Source of the DNA: Natrinema marinum
Lineage (GTDB): Archaea; Halobacteriota; Halobacteria; Halobacteriales; Natrialbaceae
Length of the DNA: 64,000 nt
Assembly: GCF_024296685.1 (NCBI RefSeq)
Contig: NZ_CP100763.1
Location: 2,666,001-2,730,000, forward strand
Reading direction: 5' to 3'
Below the pieces are notes generated by a model. The model was given only the letters and a program-made list of their open reading frames with translations, was not told the DNA's origin and ran no database searches. Every line of letters begins with the position of its first letter. Positions within the stretch are counted from its first letter, which is position 1. The position numbers and the translations under genes were made by a program. Positions 45,430-54,149 of this stretch are shown piece by piece.

Positions 45430-46248
45430 ATGGCAATTCGGCAACCGGAGGCGGACGAGGCCGCGCGGATCCGCGAGGTCGTCGAGAACTCGATGACGAC
45501 CTCGTTCACGCTCAGTCCGGGGCAGATCGGCGCGGTGACGGACGAACAGTTCGCCGACGACGCCGTCGCCGAGCGGCTCGGGGACGAGAACACCGTCTTT
45601 CGCGTCGCCGAAACCGGCGCGGAGATCGAGGGCGAAGCCATTGCCGGCGTCGTCGAGGGCCGCCTCGAGGGCGACCGGGGTGAGGTGAACTGGCTGTTCG
45701 TCGACCCGGAACACCGGGGCCGAGGGATCGGGACGGAGCTCTACGAGACGGTAACCGAGACGCTCCGCGACCGCGGTGCCGAAACCCTTTGTGTCACCGT
45801 CCTCGAGGCCAACACCGAGGGACACGGATTCGTCGAGCGATTCGACCTCGAGCACGCCGACGACCGCCGGGTCGATATCGCCGACGAGTCCCTCGTGAAG
45901 TACGTCTACGCGGAGCCGGACGTCGACGCGGATCTCCCGAGCGACTCGACGGACGCGGACGTGAGCGAGGACGAGTTTCCCGAAGCGGAGGCTGAAGACG
46001 GTTCGCTGACGATGACAGACGTCGGCCAGACGGTGTACATCGATCGCGACGAGCCGGAGTCCGGTACCGCGGCCTCGTTTTACGTCACTTACGAGGACGC
46101 CGATCTCACCGAGCAGTACGGCTTCTACTGCGCGAACTGCGGCTCGCTCGACATCTCGATGGACAACATGGACCGCCTCGAGTGCGGCGACTGCGGGAAC
46201 GCCCACGCAGAACGCTCCGGAGAAGCGTACGACGAATCGTACCTCTAG
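45430..46248 (+). CDS. GNAT acetyltransferase fused to zinc ribbon
   Basis: A 272-residue fusion. Residues 1-155 form a GNAT fold with the acetyl-CoA loop RGRGIGT at 96-102 after NWLFVDPEH. An acidic linker (about 160-195) leads to a C-terminal domain ending in a zinc ribbon, CANCGS and CGDCGN, 16 or so residues apart. The ribbon may recruit a protein or nucleic acid for acetylation (inference). An in-frame GTG at 45421 is a less likely start. Single transcription unit. Confidence 0.85.
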   Translation: MAIRQPEADEAARIREVVENSMTTSFTLSPGQIGAVTDEQFADDAVAERLGDENTVFRVAETGAEIEGEAIAGVVEGRLEGDRGEVNWLFVDPEHRGRGIGTELYETVTETLRDRGAETLCVTVLEANTEGHGFVERFDLEHADDRRVDIADESLVKYVYAEPDVDADLPSDSTDADVSEDEFPEAEAEDGSLTMTDVGQTVYIDRDEPESGTAASFYVTYEDADLTEQYGFYCANCGSLDISMDNMDRLECGDCGNAHAERSGEAYDESYL

Positions 46249-46348
46249 AGGCTATCGCGACCGGCAACTGCGACGAGCGGACCCCGACCCGCCGAAGGGC
46301 CGTCGTCGGTGCCGACGCGAAAATCGTCCGGCCGGGCAGTGCGATACG

Positions 46349-46807
46349 CTATCCGTTCTGTTTCGAGAAGATGCTGTCGGCCGTCGCCGCGCCGACGACG
46401 CTGAAGACCGAGCCGACGCTCACGGCCTTGAACGTCGTCTCGAGGGCGTCGCGGGGCGATTCGGTGAACTGACCGGCGAAGACGTCAGGAGCATCTAACA
46501 GGAGCGCGAGCAGCGCCACAGAGCCAAAGGAGACGATCATTAGCGAGATGAAACGAAGCGGGACGCCAGCGACGTCTTGCTCGTCTTCCACGTCGCGGGT
46601 CGTGTCTGCCGTGTACAGCGCGCCGTAGCCGATCCCGAACACCACGATCACGGTGCCGAGCGCCTGCCAGACGTTCATGCTCGCCGCGAGTTCCCAGACC
46701 TCCGCGGTGACCACGAACGGGCCCGCGAGCAGAATGCCGCCGACGATCTGCTGCGCCGAGTCCGCGAGCCGAAATTGCTGCGGACGGCGCGGCCGTCGAA
46801 GCTTCAT
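46349..46807 (-). CDS. DUF2391 family membrane protein
   Basis: A 152-residue protein. After the basic start KLRRPRRPQQFR there are four membrane segments at about 21-40, 46-66, 83-105 and 125-145. The opening and the FVVTAEVWELA segment fit the DUF2391 (TIGR02587-like) integral membrane family. Function unknown. It is followed on the same strand by other membrane protein genes (ZIP-like and the exchanger lie upstream in transcription). Confidence 0.72.
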   Translation of the reverse strand: MKLRRPRRPQQFRLADSAQQIVGGILLAGPFVVTAEVWELAASMNVWQALGTVIVVFGIGYGALYTADTTRDVEDEQDVAGVPLRFISLMIVSFGSVALLALLLDAPDVFAGQFTESPRDALETTFKAVSVGSVFSVVGAATADSIFSKQNG

Positions 46808-46897
46808 AGCGGGGGGATTACGGCGGAACGGTAAAACGGTCCCGTTTGCGTACCTGATCGCGGACCGCGGGCGTCGACCGGGCCATCGAAATCGCCG

Positions 46898-47635
46898 TCA
46901 GACGAAAAACAACAGCGCTGCGTATCCCCCGCCGCCGAGCGCGAACGCCCAGAACCGGCTCTCGCGGTCGGACGGGAGTTCCTCCTTGATCACGTTGAGA
47001 ACGACACCGCCGGCCAGAAACGGCAGGAAGACGGCGATCAGGAGTTCGGTCCCCTCGAGTGCGTACCCCGCTCCGAAGCCGACGAGCACCGCGACCGACA
47101 GGAGCCAGCGCCCTCGGCGGTGGTAGAGGCGGCCGTAGTGCTCGCGGAGGCCGTCGTCCGTGACGACGAAGTGCAACGCCATCGCGACGACGAACAGGGC
47201 GACGCTATCGAGTTCGGGGTCCCAGAGCAGCGAGCCGACGATGGCGTTGTAGACGGCGAACGCGCCGAGGTGGAGCCAGAAGACGCCGGCCGCGACGGCG
47301 TCTCCGCTCGAGTTGTCGGCGTTCGCCCGGCGAGCGAGTTGCTCGAGGCCGTAGAAGGTGACGAACCCAACGAGGGCCACCAGATAGCCGTACTGTTCGC
47401 CGAGCGGTACGGGGAGCCCGTGGCGGTCGATCGTCGCGGCGGCGTCGTGGATCTCGGGTAGGAGGTGGACGAACACGTACGCGACCGAGACGCCGCCGGC
47501 GATCGAGAGCCATCGGCTCCGGGGGATCCGATCGCCGATACCCAACCGGCCGGCGAAGAAGTGGACTAGTGCGAGGACGATCGCGTACGCGAAGAGAACC
47601 CCGGCGGCGGGGGCCGCCGACTCGCTCGGAGACAT
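46898..47635 (-). CDS. ZIP-like multipass membrane protein
   Basis: A 245-residue protein with about eight membrane segments. The stretch AYVFVHLLPEIHDAA resembles the metal-binding helix of ZIP transporters (His-Leu-Leu-Pro-Glu), and a second polar helix HLGAFAVYNAIVG could contribute. The central His-rich loop of classical ZIPs is missing. It is therefore at best ZIP-like; a metal transport role is inference. It lies 45 bases downstream of the Na/Ca exchanger gene on the same strand, so co-transcription is likely. Confidence 0.6.
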   Translation of the reverse strand: MSPSESAAPAAGVLFAYAIVLALVHFFAGRLGIGDRIPRSRWLSIAGGVSVAYVFVHLLPEIHDAAATIDRHGLPVPLGEQYGYLVALVGFVTFYGLEQLARRANADNSSGDAVAAGVFWLHLGAFAVYNAIVGSLLWDPELDSVALFVVAMALHFVVTDDGLREHYGRLYHRRGRWLLSVAVLVGFGAGYALEGTELLIAVFLPFLAGGVVLNVIKEELPSDRESRFWAFALGGGGYAALLFFV

Positions 47636-47680
47636 CGCCGACGAGTATGCGAGGGGCGAACAAATGGCTTGGCCGGCGAT

Positions 47681-49066
47681 TCAGTCGTCGACGCTGTGCG
47701 CCCGATCGCTCCCCCCCGGCATCGCGGCGCCGACCGTTCCGGCCGTTCGCCGGAGGAGCCGGCGGAACGACTGCCAGCGGCGAACGAACAGCGCGAGCCC
47801 GAGGAGCAGGTAGATCCCGGTGTAGACGAACAACAGTTCGGTGCTCTCGATCGGCAACCCGAAGTACTCCTGGATGATGGCGAACTCGAGGAGGACCTGC
47901 GAGAGGAAGAGGGCGAGCAGCGTGATCGCCTCCCTGACGGACAGCTCGAAATTGAGCAAGAGGCCGATCGCGAAAAACGACTGGGCGGCGGTCAGCCAGA
48001 TCTCCGCGGACTGCTTGGAGTCGAAGGCGAGGACGCCGTACCGGCCCAGCGCGAGCGAGTGGACGACGACGAGGGTGCCGATGAGCAGCGTCCACTGGTT
48101 GAGTTTCGAGGAGATGAGCGCGTTGAAGCCGGCCGTCGAGCGTGCCTTGTTGACGAGGTAGATGACGACGATCAGTTCCGGCGATTCGGAGGCCAGCGGC
48201 GCGATCCACTGGATCATGAAAAAGGACGGGACGCCGACCTCCTGACCGAGGTGCTCGAGCCCGTGAGCGAAGGGCTCGACGGCCGTAAAGATCATCGCGC
48301 CGGCGTAGCCAAAGAGGAGGAGGACGGTCAGGACGCGGCGACCCCGCGAAAACTGCTGGAGATAGGCCGGCACGCCGACGTGTTCGGTCTCGGGTTCGGC
48401 CTCGCCGCGGAGGATGACCGCGATGTAAAGCACGTAGAGGCCGACCAGAAACAGCATGTCGAAGATATCGATGCCGCCGTTGAACGGGACGAGAAAAGCC
48501 CAAGCCGTCGCGACGAGGAGGAAGACGACCTCGAGGCCGATATCCCGGTCGAGGACGACGACGTCGGCGAGGAAGCCGGAGCGGGGCTCGACCGCGGGGT
48601 CGGTCGACGATCCCCGGCGGAAGATCGTAAAGAGGGCGACGCCGGCCCACCCGATGCCGATGAGGATCCGGTTCGCGCCGGTCATGTTGGCGACCGCGAG
48701 GTTTCCAGCCTCGACGCCGCGTTCGGTTCCCGCGAACACGCCCGCGTTCCAGGCGTAGAGGGCGTCGACGGCGTACTCGGGCGCGACGGCGAGCACCGCG
48801 AGCACCGCGATCGCGAACGCTCGCGGCACGTCCTTCTCGGCGGTCTCGGCCGCCCACGCGAGCAGGAACGAGGCGCCGAGGACGGCGAGCCCGGTCACGA
48901 GGACGGTCTGCAGCGTCGACAGCGACTCGAGGGGCGCCGGCGCGCCGTAGCCGACCCCCGCTGCCGTCGCGATCCAGGGGAGGACCTCCGTGGTCCCCCA
49001 GACGGCGACCCAGGGAAGTGTCAGTACGAGGGCGGCCGAAATCGCGCCGAGCGCTTGTCGTCTCAT
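47681..49066 (-). CDS. Sodium/calcium exchanger family antiporter
   Basis: A 461-residue cation:cation antiporter with about 11-12 helices in two inverted halves. The first alpha repeat reads AVLAVAPEYAVDALYA then GNLAVANMTGANRILIG; the second is WIAPLASESPELIVVIY then FNALISSKLNQWTLLIG. These match the NCX/CaCA alpha-repeat patterns with acidic ion ligands. It would expel Ca2+ against Na+ or H+. The C-terminal tail is basic and then acidic. Confidence 0.9.
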   Translation of the reverse strand: MRRQALGAISAALVLTLPWVAVWGTTEVLPWIATAAGVGYGAPAPLESLSTLQTVLVTGLAVLGASFLLAWAAETAEKDVPRAFAIAVLAVLAVAPEYAVDALYAWNAGVFAGTERGVEAGNLAVANMTGANRILIGIGWAGVALFTIFRRGSSTDPAVEPRSGFLADVVVLDRDIGLEVVFLLVATAWAFLVPFNGGIDIFDMLFLVGLYVLYIAVILRGEAEPETEHVGVPAYLQQFSRGRRVLTVLLLFGYAGAMIFTAVEPFAHGLEHLGQEVGVPSFFMIQWIAPLASESPELIVVIYLVNKARSTAGFNALISSKLNQWTLLIGTLVVVHSLALGRYGVLAFDSKQSAEIWLTAAQSFFAIGLLLNFELSVREAITLLALFLSQVLLEFAIIQEYFGLPIESTELLFVYTGIYLLLGLALFVRRWQSFRRLLRRTAGTVGAAMPGGSDRAHSVDD

Positions 49067-49134
49067 ACGGGTCGTACTGAAACGGGTGCAGCCGGACGAT
49101 TATAAGTAATGCGTTGCGGTGACGGTACTGCCTG

Positions 49135-49803
49135 CTACTGCTGTGGCCCGCGTTCCTCGTAGGGCTGGACGACGACGAACCCGTCAGATCCGGAGAAGTC
49201 GAGCTGGTAGGTCTCATCGGAGGACGATCCGATCATGTTCGAGAGGCTCTTGTCGACGTAGTTGCCCGGGGACAGATTCCCGCTCCAGGCGACGGTCGCG
49301 CTGGGGTCCGTTCGAACCGGCGGCCGCAAGACCAGCGGCTCACCGTGGGTTGTGATCGCGATGGAACCCGGCCCGGTGAGGAAGACGTTCGTCATTCCGC
49401 CGGCCGAGAACCCGGCGATGCTCTTCATCGTCCGAATCTCGTAGTTCACGCTCGACTCGAACGCGAGGACGTCGTTTCCGTTGACCGAGATCTCGTCTCC
49501 CGCCTCGAGTTCGATGATCTGGATCTTCTTTTCCTGGTCGGCAACGTAGAGGTGACCAGTGCCGCTTGCTTCCATCACGTCCGTCCCTTCACCCGTCGCC
49601 TTCTCTTTGAGGAACCCCGTGATGCCGCCTTCAGCGGAGGACTTACCCGTGAACGAGATGTCACCGCTGTAGGCGACCATCGAGCCGGTCTTCGTGGTTA
49701 CGGTCCCGTCGAGGTTGATATCGAGTAGCTTCCCATTTTCGAGTTGAAACGATTCGCCGCCTTCTCTCGGTTCGTTTGCGTTGACAAATTCGTCGACGTT
49801 CAT
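49135..49803 (-). CDS. AIM24 family protein
   Basis: A 222-residue all-beta protein, predicted as a double-stranded beta-helix. The family features are the SMVAYSGDISFTGK start of the core, GTGHLYVADQEKKI in the middle, and GPGSIAITTHGEPLVLRPP then a conserved Pro/Gly end. In eukaryotes AIM24 is mitochondrial; prokaryotic members are widespread and poorly characterised. The start is the ATG at 49803 (MNVDEFVNANEPRE). No signal peptide. Single gene between the exchanger and the GMC oxidoreductase. Confidence 0.85.
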   Translation of the reverse strand: MNVDEFVNANEPREGGESFQLENGKLLDINLDGTVTTKTGSMVAYSGDISFTGKSSAEGGITGFLKEKATGEGTDVMEASGTGHLYVADQEKKIQIIELEAGDEISVNGNDVLAFESSVNYEIRTMKSIAGFSAGGMTNVFLTGPGSIAITTHGEPLVLRPPVRTDPSATVAWSGNLSPGNYVDKSLSNMIGSSSDETYQLDFSGSDGFVVVQPYEERGPQQ

Positions 49804-49903
49804 AATGTTTCGAGCCTGAGAACGGCTCTGTCGGCCCGGTTGGAAGGGAGGTATCAAATAGTTACGCGTAGATACTTTTTCACTCGGTGAAATACGGCCG
49901 CGG

Positions 49904-51499
49904 CTACGCTTCGTTCCGGACGAAATCCGCCGCTTTCTCGGCGATCATCGTCGTCGGCGCGTCCGTGTTCCCGCTCGTGATAGTCGGCATCACCGAGGCG
50001 TCGACGACGCGCAGCCCGGAGAGCCCGCGGACCCGGAGCCGGTCGTCGACGACGGCCATGTCGTCGTCGCCCATCTTGCAGGTGCCGACGGGGTGGTAGA
50101 GCGTCTCGGCGGTCTCGCGGATGTACTCGATCAAGCCCTCGTCGCTTTGCACGTCCGACCCCGGTAGCACCTCCTCGCCGCGGTACTCGTCGAACGGCGC
50201 GGCCCGCAGGATCTCCCGGACCAGTTTGATCCCCTCGAGCAAGACCTCGAGATCCTCGTCCGCGGTCAGATACTGCGGGTCGATGGCGGGTTCGTCGAAG
50301 GGATCGGCCGATCGGAGCGTGATCCGGCCGCGGCTGTCGGGTCGCAGCCGGAGTGCACCGAGCGAGAAGCCGTGACCCTCCGGGTTGTCGAACCCGTGCT
50401 CGACGAAATACGTCGGCCCGAAGTGAAACTGGATGTCGGGTCGGTCGACGCCGTCGGTGACGGACGCGAAGCCGCCGGCCTCCGCGATGTTCGAGGTCAA
50501 CGGCCCTTTCTTCAGCGCGAGGAATTTGAGGAGGTTCCAGAGCGAGTCGGCGTCCTCGAGGCTGATCGGTTTCTCGCACTCGTAGTTGACCCCGACCTGC
50601 AGGTGGTCCTGCAGGTTCCGGCCGACGCCGGGGAGATCGTGGACGACGTCGATGCCGTGCGCTTCGAGGTGGTCGGCCGGGCCGACCCCCGACAGCATGA
50701 GCACCTGCGGCGAGTTGATCGCGCCGGCAGAGAGGATTACGTCTTCGCTCGCATCGACCGTCGCGGGACTGCCGTCGGCGTCGTCTCGAGCGTACTCCAC
50801 GCCGACGGCCTGCTGCCCGTCGAACCGCACTCGCGTCACCCGCGCCCCGGTCACCGCGGTCAGGTTGTCGCGGTCGAGAACCGGCTTCAGGTACGCGTCG
50901 GCGGCGCTGTGGCGACGACCGCCCTGCTGCGTGACCTGATAGAAACCGACTCCCTCCTGGTCGCCGTCGTTGAAGTCCTCGTTGTGGGGCAATCCGACGG
51001 CCCGTCCGGCCTCGACGAACGCCTCGCTGAGTTCGTTCAGCGACCGGATGTCGGCCACGTTCCGCGGCCCGCTGATCGCGTGGGCGTCCGAGGGACCGCG
51101 TTCGTTGTGCTCGGCCCGCTTGAAGTACGGCAGCACGCCCTCGTACCCCCAGCCCTCGTTGCCCAGTTCGGCCCACCGATCGTAATCCTCGGGCTGGCCC
51201 CGAACGTAGATCATCGCGTTGATCGAACTCGAGCCGCCCAGCGTCTTCCCGCGGGGCCAGTAGAGCTCCCGGTCGTGCAGTTCCGACTGCGGTTCGGTGT
51301 GGTAGTTCCAGTCCACGTCCGACTGGAACAGTTCCGAGAACGCCGCCGGAATGCCGATCTCGCGCTCCTCGTCGGGCTTTCCGGCCTCGAGGAGGAGGAC
51401 CTCGGTCTCGGCGTCGGCCGACAACCGATTCGCGAGCACACACCCCGCCGGCCCCGCGCCGACGATCACGTAGTCGTAGGACCGCCCTGCCCCTGACAT
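49904..51499 (-). CDS. GMC family FAD oxidoreductase (choline dehydrogenase-like)
   Basis: A 531-residue flavoenzyme with the FAD-binding start VIVGAGPAGCVLANRL (11-26), the GKTLGGSSSINAM GMC signature 1, the INSPQVLMLSGVGPADHL signature 2, and the C-terminal catalytic His in LYHPVGTCKMG with a second polar residue near the end. Substrate could be choline, glucose or another alcohol. No betaine aldehyde dehydrogenase is adjacent, so an osmolyte role is not supported by context. A TATA box is 29 bases upstream. Confidence 0.92.
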   Translation of the reverse strand: MSGAGRSYDYVIVGAGPAGCVLANRLSADAETEVLLLEAGKPDEEREIGIPAAFSELFQSDVDWNYHTEPQSELHDRELYWPRGKTLGGSSSINAMIYVRGQPEDYDRWAELGNEGWGYEGVLPYFKRAEHNERGPSDAHAISGPRNVADIRSLNELSEAFVEAGRAVGLPHNEDFNDGDQEGVGFYQVTQQGGRRHSAADAYLKPVLDRDNLTAVTGARVTRVRFDGQQAVGVEYARDDADGSPATVDASEDVILSAGAINSPQVLMLSGVGPADHLEAHGIDVVHDLPGVGRNLQDHLQVGVNYECEKPISLEDADSLWNLLKFLALKKGPLTSNIAEAGGFASVTDGVDRPDIQFHFGPTYFVEHGFDNPEGHGFSLGALRLRPDSRGRITLRSADPFDEPAIDPQYLTADEDLEVLLEGIKLVREILRAAPFDEYRGEEVLPGSDVQSDEGLIEYIRETAETLYHPVGTCKMGDDDMAVVDDRLRVRGLSGLRVVDASVMPTITSGNTDAPTTMIAEKAADFVRNEA

Positions 51500-51523
51500 G
51501 ATACACCATATCGTATTGCTGGA

Positions 51524-51533
51524 TGATAATAAG
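51524..51533 (-). promoter_or_regulatory. TATA box of the GMC oxidoreductase
   Basis: Minus-strand CTTATTATCA, centred 29 bases upstream of the ATG at 51499, supports that start over the one at 51541. Confidence 0.6.
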
Positions 51534-51655
51534 CGTTGCACGGTAGTTCGCCCGCTCGATCGGGTCGGCCGGCGATAGGGACCGCGAGGAGAACGAGGAT
51601 CGATTAGTTCGCGGCTGCGACAGGCCTAAATAGACATCCACTCATCTCGGGATAT

Positions 51656-52360
51656 ATGCGACACGAGGTGTTCAACGAGTCGGGGGAGCGCGACCTCGTC
51701 TTCGTGCTGGGGTGGGGCAACAAAATCGAACACGAGAACGTCCAGTGGCTCGTCGATCGGCTGGTCGACGCCGACTACCGCGTCACCGTCTTCCAGATTC
51801 CGACCGTCGTCACCGACTTCGAAACGGAGTGGGTGAAGCCGGTCGCGGAGTACGTCGACGGCCTCGAGGACTACCGCCTGCTGACCCACAGCACGGGCGG
51901 GCTCATCGCCGAATACCTCGAGGGGGCCGAGTACCGCGTCTACCTGAGTCCGTGGTGGGGGTTCCACGACGATCTGCAGAACCCGATCGTCTCGCTGGCG
52001 CTAAAGGTGCCGCTCTCGTGGTCGATCCTGCCGACCGGCGGCACCGACCGCGAGATGCTCGGCGAACTCGCCACCGATCGGCAACTCGCGGACACGCCGA
52101 GCCGCATCGCACCGACCTTTCTGCACGAAGCGAAACGAGCACAGGCACACCTCCCGCCGTTCCAGTTTCCCGAGCGCAGCGCCGTCTTCTACACGCCCGA
52201 CGACGCCGTCGTCAGCGCCGCGACAATCCGAGAGCGTGCGCCGGAGGCCAATCAGGTCGTCTACGAGGGCGGCCACCAGCTGTTCGACTCGCCATCGCGC
52301 GAGGAACACATCGAGACGATCCTCGCGGCGCTCGCGGAGGGACGTGCCGCGCTCGAGTGA
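51656..52360 (+). CDS. Alpha/beta hydrolase
   Basis: A 234-residue hydrolase. The oxyanion/HG-like stretch LVFVLGWGNKIEHENVQWL is at 14-32, the nucleophile elbow is HSTGG (Ser at about 79), the acid could be the Asp in YTPDDAVVS and the base the His in EGGHQLFDS. All three triad members are therefore plausible. The substrate is unknown. It is the first of three same-strand genes with short gaps (LEA14 and pyridoxamine oxidase-like). Confidence 0.8.
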   Translation: MRHEVFNESGERDLVFVLGWGNKIEHENVQWLVDRLVDADYRVTVFQIPTVVTDFETEWVKPVAEYVDGLEDYRLLTHSTGGLIAEYLEGAEYRVYLSPWWGFHDDLQNPIVSLALKVPLSWSILPTGGTDREMLGELATDRQLADTPSRIAPTFLHEAKRAQAHLPPFQFPERSAVFYTPDDAVVSAATIRERAPEANQVVYEGGHQLFDSPSREEHIETILAALAEGRAALE

Positions 52361-52480
52361 CCGGCAGTCGGCGACGGCATCGGACCGCCCGTCGCCGCTC
52401 CGGCCGACGGCCGGCCGGACTTCAACGCCCTGAACGTTCCACGCGACGGTCGAACTATCGTGGCGTGGAACCCCCGGTAG

Positions 52481-53536
52481 ATGGTTCGTCGCAGAACGTG
52501 GCAGGTGGCGCTGGTGGCACTCGTCCTGATCGTCGCGACGGTAGCCTACGGCGTCGTCGCCGTGGATCGGCCGCAAGTCGAATCGGTCGAGAACGAGTGG
52601 GGGGCCGTGACGAGCGAGCGGACCGAGGTTCGAACGGAGGTGGCCGTCGACAACCCGTTCTTGCTCCGGGTGGGCGATGCCGCCGCGGACATCTCCTATA
52701 CGGTCTCGCTGAACGACGTCGAGGTCGCGACGGGGGAAGAAAAACGGGTCCGACTCGCCGGCGACGAGAGTACGGTCACCGTCTCGACGTGGATCGACAA
52801 CGACGAGATTCCGGCGTGGTGGGCCTCCCACGTCGCCAACAACGAGACAACGACGGTCCGCGTCGAGCCGGATATCGTCGTCGACTACGCCGGGCTTCGG
52901 CTTCCCGCGGAGTCGTTGACGCGCACCCGTACCGTTCGCACGGATCTGCTCGAGCCCCTCGCGACGAACGAGAGTCGGCAGTTCCAGGTCGCGAATCGGA
53001 CGGTGTTCGTGGTCAACGAGACCGACGCGCAGTGGGGTACCGTCACCGTCGACCGGACGCCGATCGAGGCGTCGGCGACGATCACCAACTCGCTCGGGGT
53101 TCCAGTCCCGATCACCCAGATCGGCTACACGGTCCGGCTGAACGGGCTCGTCGTCGGCCAGGGCGTCGCCGCCGAACAGACCGTGCTCGAGCCCAACCGG
53201 ACGCGAACGCTCGAGGCCAGCGCAGCCATCGACAACTCCAAACTCGACGAGTGGTGGGTCACACACCGCCGGCAGGGCGGCGTCTCGAACCTGACCGTGG
53301 ACTTCAACGCCACCGTCGCGTTCGGCGGCGTCGAACGAACCCTCCCGCTCGAGTTCCTCTCCTACCAGCGCCAGTTCCGGACGGACTTGTTCGAGACGGG
53401 GAACGCAACCGGGAACGCGAGCGCGAACGAGTCCGGGAGTGACGGAAACGGCGGCGAAGGCGGCGGGCAGGAGCCGGCCAAGAACGGAACACAGTTCGTC
53501 GGGAGTGACGGTGCGTCCAGCTCTCGCGGAGACTGA
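52481..53536 (+). CDS. Tandem LEA14 (WHy) domain protein
   Basis: A 351-residue protein with a single N-terminal membrane segment (about 8-28), then two LEA type 2/WHy domains. Each has a beta sandwich pattern with the IDN..P..WW motif: TWIDNDEIPAWWASHVAN near 107 and AAIDNSKLDEWWVTH near 249. The C-terminus is low-complexity (Asn/Gly/Ser/Glu) and may be glycosylated (several N-x-S/T). It probably acts outside the membrane; stabilising proteins under desiccation is inferred from the family. Confidence 0.8.
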   Translation: MVRRRTWQVALVALVLIVATVAYGVVAVDRPQVESVENEWGAVTSERTEVRTEVAVDNPFLLRVGDAAADISYTVSLNDVEVATGEEKRVRLAGDESTVTVSTWIDNDEIPAWWASHVANNETTTVRVEPDIVVDYAGLRLPAESLTRTRTVRTDLLEPLATNESRQFQVANRTVFVVNETDAQWGTVTVDRTPIEASATITNSLGVPVPITQIGYTVRLNGLVVGQGVAAEQTVLEPNRTRTLEASAAIDNSKLDEWWVTHRRQGGVSNLTVDFNATVAFGGVERTLPLEFLSYQRQFRTDLFETGNATGNASANESGSDGNGGEGGGQEPAKNGTQFVGSDGASSSRGD

Positions 53537-53615
53537 GCAAGCCTTGTTTCGGTCTCGACCTGAGGCTACCGGGAGCGACTCGAGCTATTTCACGCTCCGC
53601 CGCGAACGATCGAGT

Positions 53616-54080
53616 ATGACCGACTTCCGCGGCGCCTGGACCGAGCACGAGGTCGAGACCTTCCTGGGGGAGGCGACGATCCCGATCCGCATCGCCACCC
53701 GTCGTCCGGACGGCTCGCTGTGGCCCGTCGCGCTGTGGTATCGCTATCGTGAGGGCGTCCTCGAGTGCGCGACGGGCGCGAATTCGAATCTGGTTCGGTT
53801 CCTGCGTCACGACCCCGATATCGGCTTCGATATCTCGACGAACGACGTTCCCTACCGCGGGATCAGGGGCACCGGAACCACGACGATCGAACGCGACGAC
53901 GGGAAGGCGGTCCTCCGGGACCTGCTCGAGCGCTATCTGGGCGGCACCGACTCCTCGCTCGCCCGGTGGCTGCTCGCCGACGACCGCGAGGAGGTCCGCA
54001 TCGAGATCGAGCCCCGGGAGATCTACAGCTGGGACTACGCGAGTCGGATGGGCCAGGGCTCGAGCGACGGCTCTGGATAG
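53616..54080 (+). CDS. Pyridoxamine 5'-phosphate oxidase-like FMN-binding protein
   Basis: A 154-residue split-barrel protein. TIPIRIATRRPDGSLWPVALWYRY (first strands) and GFDISTNDVPYRGIRGTGTTTI are typical of the PNPOx-like superfamily, which binds FMN or F420. Haloarchaea have many such proteins, including F420-dependent ones. The real cofactor is undetermined. The start is the ATG at 53616; the open frame upstream overlaps the LEA14 gene. Confidence 0.8.
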   Translation: MTDFRGAWTEHEVETFLGEATIPIRIATRRPDGSLWPVALWYRYREGVLECATGANSNLVRFLRHDPDIGFDISTNDVPYRGIRGTGTTTIERDDGKAVLRDLLERYLGGTDSSLARWLLADDREEVRIEIEPREIYSWDYASRMGQGSSDGSG

Positions 54081-54149
54081 CCGAACGCGTAGAGGGGACG
54101 GCCACGATCCTTCGAGCGCGATCCCGCCCGATCATCGAACCGAGTCCGC

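Noticed and set aside
47205-49217. 670-codon arginine-rich open frame on the minus strand
   Set aside because: It runs across two membrane protein genes in another frame, and its translation is Arg/Pro-rich without helices or motifs.
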